Origin: Coniferiporia sulphurascens
Lineage: Eukaryota; Basidiomycota; Agaricomycetes; Hymenochaetales; Hymenochaetaceae
Reading direction: 5' to 3'
Length of the DNA: 64,000 nucleotides
NCBI GenBank assembly: GCA_002794785.1
Contig: NBBA01000013.1
Location: forward strand, 992,001-1,056,000
A program made the translations under genes and the position numbers. The notes beneath the pieces are model-generated. The model saw only the letters and a program-made list of their open reading frames with translations, was not told the DNA's origin and did no database searches. Each line of letters begins with the position of its first letter. The stretch's first letter is position 1. This document shows positions 57,163 to 64,000 of the stretch, one piece after another.

Positions 57163-59892
57163 TGCGGTTTGAGAAGAGGAAGCTGTTCTAGTAGTCCACG
57201 CGCTTGCTATGTAGGGTTGGTATTTGTAAAAGTAAGTCGTCTCCTCGTAAACTTCTTGCCTAGGTGTTCATTGACACAGCATATATAAACAGTTACTGCA
57301 AACTGTATTCAATAGACATGGTTTGTTAAAAATAACTCTACACACGTGAATATTCTTGTTCTCGACGTCTTTGCAAATAAGTGGATTCAATATTTGTTAT
57401 TCACCGCATCTCTCCAGTGTACATGTGCGTCTTACATTCATACGACGAACTCCAATACGAATTGGAAAAGTGGCACAGCTTCCCAAAGGGAGAAAAAAGA
57501 GAGCGAGATCGGGGGTTTTCAAATCTCATTGATTCGTGCATCTCTCGTGGACATAGGGCGCGGGAAAATGATGTTGGAAGGCAGATCTCCCTCTTTTCTC
57601 TCTTCGAGCCGCAAAGAGGTTGGTGTCCTGTCCATATGGGTCTTGTCACCTATACTGAGTCCGTCCTTCGCGAAGACCGAGAAGCGCCAGGAGGAAGCCC
57701 TGGACATGCAAACTATTTTGCAGACGCCCGAACCTAGGAAGCGACCTGAGTGCGCCGCAGGTGATATCCCCTTGCGGTAAGTAGTCTACTTTTACCTTAG
57801 GGTGATAAGGCGAGCCTATATGCACCTATAAACTTACTCAGCCACACTCGTAAAGCGTTTCCGCCCACACTGAAAACGTGTGCCAGTACGTCAGGTGCTG
57901 TGTAGCAGGGGAGAACCAGCCCATAACTGGGCACAATTCCCGGTTAGCGGACCTTGGGTGGGACCGGCAGCTTGCGAGCACAGCTAGAAGAACTCCGACG
58001 CTGCGGATGACTCATGGGGAAGCGCGGGTATGTTCCTGCAGTACGTGCAGCCAGCGCCTTCCGATCGAGTTCTACACGCGTCGAGATCCACCGAGTCCCA
58101 TGACAATCCAGACTTCATCGACCTCTTCATCTTCGCCCAGCTCGGAGTGAGTCCATCCCCCTTTGTCCGTGCCTTCCTTCCGTCTTCGGCTCGTGCGCTC
58201 CCAAGCTCGATCCAGGCGTGGTAGCTCCGTCGATTACTGTGTCCGGGGCAGTCATGGCCTCGGGCTCACAGGGATGGAGCCCGAGGCTCCTCCCCGCGCC
58301 GCACCGGTATTTGCGGCGCCATGCTGTCGTAATCACCCCCGCTTGTAGACGGACGAGCCCTTTGTCTCGAGAAGCGGATTGCGGCATCGGGGGGCCTGAA
58401 CTGTGGGGGGAAAGGCACAGTGGCTGACGTTCAAGGTATGGATGCAGGGGCACATTCCGGATGTCACTGCTTCGATTGGCTTAAAGACAGAGAGGTGAGT
58501 GGGATACGGTCCGCTCGCCGGAGCTCCCACCGATAAGTGGGGCGTAGTACGTTTAACAAACTGATCACCATCATCACGAGAATCAGCATGCATTGCACTG
58601 CAAGTGCCGGACGAATGAGCGTCCAGATAAGATTAGTCCTAGTCGAGAAGTGTAGGTGCCGTCTGGATCAGTGATCGCCGTCGTAAATCGGCTTAACATC
58701 TTCTTGCAACAGGGGCGAGGCAGTGGTAACAGCCTTTGTGCCGACCAACCAGCGGGGGTAGAGCTAGGGATAAGACGAAGACGCCCAATACAGCGATAGA
58801 CGCAGAAGCCAAAGAAGCAGAACCCTCCTTGTGTCCGAGATGCGAGGTTCATGGGCGGCTCGGGCGAAGAAGTTCCGCAGCTTTTTATTAGTGCCCTCGC
58901 GCCCGCCGGAGATTATATGAAATTGGCGGGCCCCGGATCCAAGTACTGCGTGCTGCAATTGAAACCCACATGATCAGCTTTGCATGAAGGCCGAATAGCA
59001 AGGGACATAGAGAGGCAAGCCGTTCCCCAGATCGCCCTAGCACTGTGTTGCTGGTTGTTGCTCTGACGTGTTTGAAAATATGAAGATCCGAGATCATTTA
59101 TAATTTGCAATGGGCATCGTCGGCGACATAGCCCCAGTAACCCCAGTTGTTAATGCCGCGCTATCAGTGGCCTGAATAGTTTCGGACCTTGTAGCAGCTG
59201 TCTGGGAACTAGGACCGTAGACTCTACCATTGACGGGGAGGCAGTGGGTGACGACTGGCGCCGCCGAGTCGAAGGACTATTTACGCCCAACGGCGTCTGC
59301 TTTCGGCGCCTAGACTTCCGGACGGCTTGGGCCAGGTTGTGCCGCGGACGAAGTGAAGCAGGAGGAGATGGAGATGGAGATGAATGCCAGTGATAGTCGA
59401 GTCGGAAGCTAGTTTGTGCTATAGATAGAGCGCAATAAGCAACTTCCAGGATCCGGAATACAACACAGTACTAATAGTCGATTTACGCTAGCCAACACCG
59501 CGCATTTATTTTGGCGGCGGCGGCTGAGACTAGAGTAGAGTCCGGCGCAGTTGGACCGCGACGTGAGGGATATCGTGACGGCGCTGTTGGTCGGGGTGCG
59601 ATCGAGCCACGCCCCGAATGCCATCATTGGCGAGCCTGAGATAACGAGGATGTAACTAATTTGATTGAGTGATTTGTGTGCAGCATTCTAAGCGAGATGG
59701 GGATGTTACGTTTGCAAAAAAGAAAAAAGAGGAGGCGGCTACTGCAAGTTGAAAACCAGAGGACGCGATTTGGGAACGTGACTGACTCTCTGCAGCTTTC
59801 CTCTTGCGACCATCAGCTTCCGCTCTCATCCCCTGCGACGACAAATTCCTCCTCCTCGTGTCCACTAATTTCCGCCAGCCAGGTGCATCGCT
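57163..59892. other. 2.7 kb stretch with no confident gene
   Basis: The longest gene-poor part of the window. Two overlapping plus-strand frames at 57346-57780 show no known domain. At 58020-58500 there are coding-like blocks in changing frames (NPDFIDLFIFAQL; a CSTCSQRLPIEFYTRR frame; WLTFKVWMQGHIPDVTASIG) with splice-like borders. They do not assemble into one protein and may be a decayed gene. 58600-59890 shows nothing beyond promoter-like sequence for GID4. Confidence 0.35.
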
Positions 59893-61428
59893 ATGCCCTC
59901 AGAACGCCCCCACAGCCATCCCGCGGACGTCGTGCTGCTCTCCGACGACGCCCTTCAGACAAAGCGTTGTTCGGCTTGTCAAAGACCTCTTAACGCTGAC
60001 GCGACACCCACCGGGCCCTACCCCCCAGGCTCAAGCGAGACCGCCAACTTTTGCAGTGCATGTCGTGAGGCGCGTCTCGCCCGTTATGTGGCTGTCGCAC
60101 CGGTCCAGGACTTGGATGACGGCGTCTGCGAGCGGGACCGAGAAAACGACGCCTCGCGCCGTACACAACACAGAATAGGGTCTTTGTTCGTGCAGGTCGA
60201 CAGCCTGCTACCCGTCGAGTCATCGAGTGACAGCGAGGGCGGCGACGATGAGGTGCGCAGACGTGAAAGAGATGGGTTCGTTCCCGACAACTCGCGCCTG
60301 CTCACCACGACTGGAATGCACGCCACACCACCCATGCCTATACCCTCTTCTGCACTACAACACCCGCGCGAACACTCTCCACTCCGTATCTCCCAACACT
60401 CTCCTCCGGACCAGGCATACTCGCCAACATCGTCCTCGAACAGCAGCTTTTCCCCGTCCTCGAGCGAGTGCGACGACGGCTACCCGGACCCTTTAGTGGA
60501 CATAAGCAGACTGCGAGTGCGCTCAAAGGGCTACAAATGTCTCTATCCCGGGGCCACATTCAAAGGCTCGCAGAAGAGCGGTCGAAATAGCTACGACGTA
60601 AACGTCACTATCGTGGTCAGTAGCGATCCCGGTTCCTGCCGCTTTAGTCTTCCGTGCTGATGTCTCATCCCGACCTTTCTTATTTTCTTCTTTCACTTCT
60701 ACTTTCTACAGGATGTCGACTTCGCCTCGTCATACCTCTGCGGGTACCTGCGCATTCGCGGGCTGACTGAGGATTGGCCGGAGCTCACTACGTACTTTGA
60801 CGCCCAGATCATCGGCATGCGCCACGGTTTCGATACGCAAGACTGGGGCGCGACCCGCCAGGAGGATATGGTTCACTGGGCACGCTTCCCTGCGTTCCGG
60901 GCAGTGCAGAAGGACCTGATAGAACCGCGTTTGACGCTTCCGGCGAATACATCTCGTCCGGCCGTTTTCATGCGCTGGAAGGAGCGCTTCCTTGTTCCGG
61001 ATCACCGCGTGCAAGATATCAGCGGCGCGAGCTTTGCAGGTAAGGTATATCTACTGGTTAAGCTGTTCGGGCAACTGATGTTCCTTTCCCCCGTCCGGAA
61101 GGCTTTTACTACGTTTGCGTCGACTTTGATCCTCAGTCGCAGACACCTCCGGTTCCATCGCAGACGGATATCCCTGTCTGTGTAGATAGCGGGTTCGCAC
61201 CATCTTCCGCCAAGTCACAACGACAAGATGCGACGCAAGACGGTGGAAACCGGTTGAGGAGCCCAAGGCATTAATGCGTGGATTCTACTTCCACCAGAAT
61301 TCAGAACCGTAAGTTGTAAGCCTCTTGCTGGTCGCTAACTCAGTCTGAAATGTTTTCTTTCCAGATACCAACAGCTGTCTTTGACACACGTCAAGGACCG
61401 TTTCCAGTCAACATTTGAGTTCCGCTAA
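59893..61428 (+). CDS. GID4: GID4/VID24-like substrate receptor of the GID ubiquitin ligase
   Basis: Receptor that recognises Pro/N-degrons so that gluconeogenic enzymes are degraded when glucose returns. Start MPSERPHSHPADVVLLSDDA, with CSACQRPL and FCSACREARL (a CxxC pair, possible zinc site, not part of yeast Vid24), then a long Ser/Pro linker. The barrel starts LYPGATFKGSQKSGRNSYDV, then YLCGYLRIRGLTEDWPELTT, YFDAQIIG, WGATRQEDMVHWARFPAFRA, FMRWKERFLVPDHRVQDISG and ASFAGFYYVCVDFDP. The last part ALMRGFYFHQNSEP and YQQLSLTHVKDRF...FEFR (stop 61426-61428) lies in another frame from about 61250; either one A is missing or a short intron is present. Confidence 0.88.
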
Positions 61429-62211
61429 AGAGGCGTGGCTTGGGTATGGCGGGTTGAGGCTGGGGAAACGGAGAGGAAGTAAAAGTGAAATGAGGAGAGA
61501 AAGGGAGTTACTATGTGAAAGAGACGATCAGGACCATGATGGGAGCGTCTGTTGAATTATTGTGGACATTTGCAACACTCTACAGGTCGACATCGCCCTC
61601 CGATAACGTGTTCTCCTGCATATCCTGTGCAATGGTGACAGTAACCTGAGGCGACAGTCGCGTGCGTTTGTCTTCCCATTGTTTTACTTTACTTTTTCTT
61701 TTTCTTCCACCTTTCTTCTCTCCTTAATTTCCCAGGCGGCTTTGATCCACATACCCTACACGTCATACTCTCCTGTTCTGCTCACAGACTACATGACCCT
61801 CTGCACGTAACCCCCACTTATGGCCACGCGTACCGTCGACCCCCACAACCTTAGTTGCGACGCCCACGCCCACGCTTTCTCGTTCTTCCGGTTTTCTTTG
61901 TTGCCGCGTTTTGCATGTATTTTACTTTATCATAACGCTATGGCTCCTCCTTAGTAGTTTGACCTTCGTTCTTACGCTTTTGTCTGCGCCGGATAATTTG
62001 CTTCGAGTGTAATAGCTACCGCGAAATTGGAATATATTTTCCCTCTTGTTCTTAGCTAAGCAGGCGACCCACGAGGCGTAAGATTCGGCAAAGCGAGCGG
62101 CTCGTACCGCGGAATTGGGTGCAGCTCAACTCAACCCAGCTCGAGCTCGCTTCTTGTCCACCGACCTCATCCTCGTCCCCCCCTCGTCCTCATTCCCCGC
62201 CCATCCCCGCC
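61429..62211. promoter_or_regulatory. Upstream region of casein kinase I
   Basis: About 780 bases without a gene. It is strongly pyrimidine-rich on the plus strand (TTTCTTTTTCTTCC near 61688-61720, and CCCCTCGTCC just before the ATG), typical of the long CT-rich leaders of highly expressed fungal genes. It also contains the GID4 3' flank. Confidence 0.45.
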
Positions 62212-64000
62212 ATGGCCTCCCACGGCGCGCACTCGTCGTCGAACAACCTCGTCGGCGTGCACTACCGCGTCGGAAAGAAGATCGGCGAGGGCTCGTTCGG
62301 CGTCATCTTTGAAGGTGTGCGCCCAGTCCTTATATTTGTCCAAGCCCGCCTGCGCCCGCAGCTCGCCCCCGCCGGACAGATGCTAATCCCCTGCGCACAG
62401 GCACAAACTTGCTCAACTCGCAGACGGTCGCCATCAAGTTTGTGCGTTGGCCCCTAGTGCACCCGCCGCCGATCGCTGACCCCTCTTTCCCTGTACCCCT
62501 CTCAACCAGGAACCACGCAAGTCGGACGCGCCGCAGCTACGGGATGAGTGTCGCTCGTACCGGATCCTTGCAGGATGTCGTCAGTACCAGTCCCTCGTTC
62601 AAAAGTCTGTGTCTATTCACACCAGCTAACTTCTTTTCCGCAGCCGGCATCCCCCAGATATATCATTTCGGTCAAGAGGGTCTACACAACATCCTCGTCA
62701 TCGACTTGCTGGGCCCGAGTCTCGAAGACCTTTTCGACATGTGCGGGCGCAAGTTCTCCGTCAAAACCGTCTGTATGACGGCGAGAGAGATGGTGCGCGC
62801 CCGCCGTGTACCGTGTCCTAGCAACGTCCGGCGAAGCTCATACGAAATATACTTTATCTGCAGATCTCGCGCGTGCAGACTATTCATGATAAGAACCTCA
62901 TTTATCGTGACATCAAACCTGACAATTTCCTCATCGGCCGACCGGGGACGAAGAATGCCAACCTCGTCCATGTCGTTGACTTTGGTATGGCGAAGCAGTA
63001 CCGCGACCCTAAGACCAAGCAGCACATCCCCTATCGTGAGCGCAAGAGCCTCAGTGGGACGGCGCGGTACATGAGCATCAACACTCATTTGGGGCGTGGT
63101 TAGTGCGGCTGTCCTGCGCATCACGCTCAAGATATTTACCGTCTGACAGAACAATCACGACGAGATGATCTGGAGGCGCTCGGTCACGTCTTTATGTACT
63201 TCCTGCGTGGGAGTTTACCCTGGCAGGGTCTCAAGGCCGCTACTAACAAACAAAAGTATGAGAAGATCGGTGAGAAAAAGCAGACGACGCCGATTAAGGA
63301 GCTTTGTGAGGGACTCCCTGGTGCGTCGCCTTCGAATTGACCGTTCAACATATTATTGACTTTTATTTTTATGTTTTATTCTTTTAATTTTGCTTCGCTG
63401 TAGAGGAATTCAGCATATACCTGAACTACGTACGCAAGCTTGGCTTCGAGGAGACTCCGGATTACGATTTCCTGCGTGAGCTGTTTGCGAAGGTGTTAAA
63501 GAATTTGGGAGAAGTAGACGACAAGAGGTACGACTGGAATGAACTGAACGGAGGTCGAGGTTGGGAGTCCCAAGTCGTGCGTGTCTAATCTTCTCTGTTC
63601 GTCATTCATCCTGTTGAACCACTTTCTGGTAGCTTGGAGGCTCAGGCTCGACATCGGCGACACCTGACCGCCGTCGCGAAGAACGCGGACGGGGTCGCGA
63701 GGAGGATCCGCGACGGCGAGTCTCAGCTCAGGAGCAACAGCAACCGGGCGTCGCGTCGCCCACTCCCGCACACGTCCGGCGCGGATCGAGGACGCACGAC
63801 ATCCCAAAAGTGCTCGTCCCGGGTGGTCTGCTCGGCGCGTCGACGCCGAACAGCGCCGCGGCGCAGGTCGATGTTTCGGTCGTAACACCGAACGCTGCCC
63901 GCCGTGTGAGCATGCAACAGCAGCAGCAGGCCGGCCACCCGTACGCGACCATGCAGGTGGGGGGTGCATACGGTCCAGACGCGATTCCGGCGGATGTGCC
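62212..64000 (+). CDS. Casein kinase I, C-terminus cut by window end
   Basis: Ser/Thr kinase of the CK1 family (Yck/Cki1 type). Start [20 protein letters not shown] at 62212. Kinase motifs after splicing: [15 protein letters not shown] (P-loop), [74 protein letters not shown] (catalytic loop), [20 protein letters not shown] and [20 protein letters not shown] (CK1 replacement of APE). Then [20 protein letters not shown] and [14 protein letters not shown] Gln/Pro/Arg-rich tail continues past 64000 ([20 protein letters not shown]), so any C-terminal lipidation site is not visible. Confidence 0.93.

Noticed and set aside
1..64000. CRISPR array, prophage, transposon or secondary-metabolite cluster
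   Set aside because: No spaced direct repeats, terminal repeats, transposase, integrase or biosynthetic core enzyme was seen; the genes are eukaryotic and intron-rich.

Overview
The window looks like nuclear DNA of a filamentous basidiomycete, most likely an Agaricomycete. It is gene-dense, with short spliceosomal introns of about 45-70 bases (GT...AG, often with a CTAAC- or CTGAC-like branch site). Intergenic gaps are mostly under 600 bases and both strands are used about equally. Nearly every gene is a conserved eukaryotic housekeeping gene, assigned here by translating and splicing by eye. Exon borders are therefore inferences from reading frame and family similarity, not from transcripts.

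Layout. 1-6.6 kb: tail of the PP4 regulatory subunit 2, a PAP2 lipid phosphatase, an FYV7-like rRNA-processing protein, eIF1 and the tri-snRNP 27 kDa protein. 7.0-15.7 kb: a repeat-rich orphan membrane protein, a mitochondrial RNA-binding protein, CBP20, the GMF/AIM7 cofilin-like factor, GPI mannosyltransferase I and a second orphan. 16-24 kb: SAR1, SRP receptor beta, UTP21 and mitochondrial uL3m. 24-30 kb: N-myristoyltransferase, OGG1 and a mitochondrial carrier. 30-41 kb: an RRN6-like Pol I factor, UBA3, NPR2, RCL1 and BUD23. 41-47.3 kb: a BCS1-like AAA protein, Ran/GSP1, uS13m and XAP5. 48.6-49.3 kb: a small tRNA group (Pro-AGG and Phe-GAA, both with introns, plus a tRNA-like relic). 49.5-57.2 kb: UFD1, CCT4, RBM22/SLT11, the U6 snRNA gene and the TRAPP subunit BET3. 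57.2-59.9 kb: a poorly coding stretch. 59.9-64 kb: GID4/VID24 and a casein kinase I cut by the window end.

How the genes relate. There is no operon and no biosynthetic cluster. Several pathways recur: splicing (SNRNP27, CBP20, XAP5, RBM22, U6), ribosome production (FYV7, RRN6, UTP21, RCL1, BUD23), early secretion (SRP receptor beta, SAR1, BET3) and ubiquitin or degron control (UBA3, UFD1, GID4). The U6 gene sits head to head with RBM22/SLT11, whose product contacts U6.

Main cautions and points of interest. Three conserved genes (NPR2, GSP1/Ran, XAP5), and probably GID4, are each broken by the loss of one base in or beside a short homopolymer. I read these as assembly errors rather than pseudogenes. 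Other points are two genes whose first coding exon is only ATG, two GC-AG introns, a 12-base microexon, and the orphan protein at 7.0-9.3 kb with two different repeat domains. I found no clear undescribed multi-gene system.
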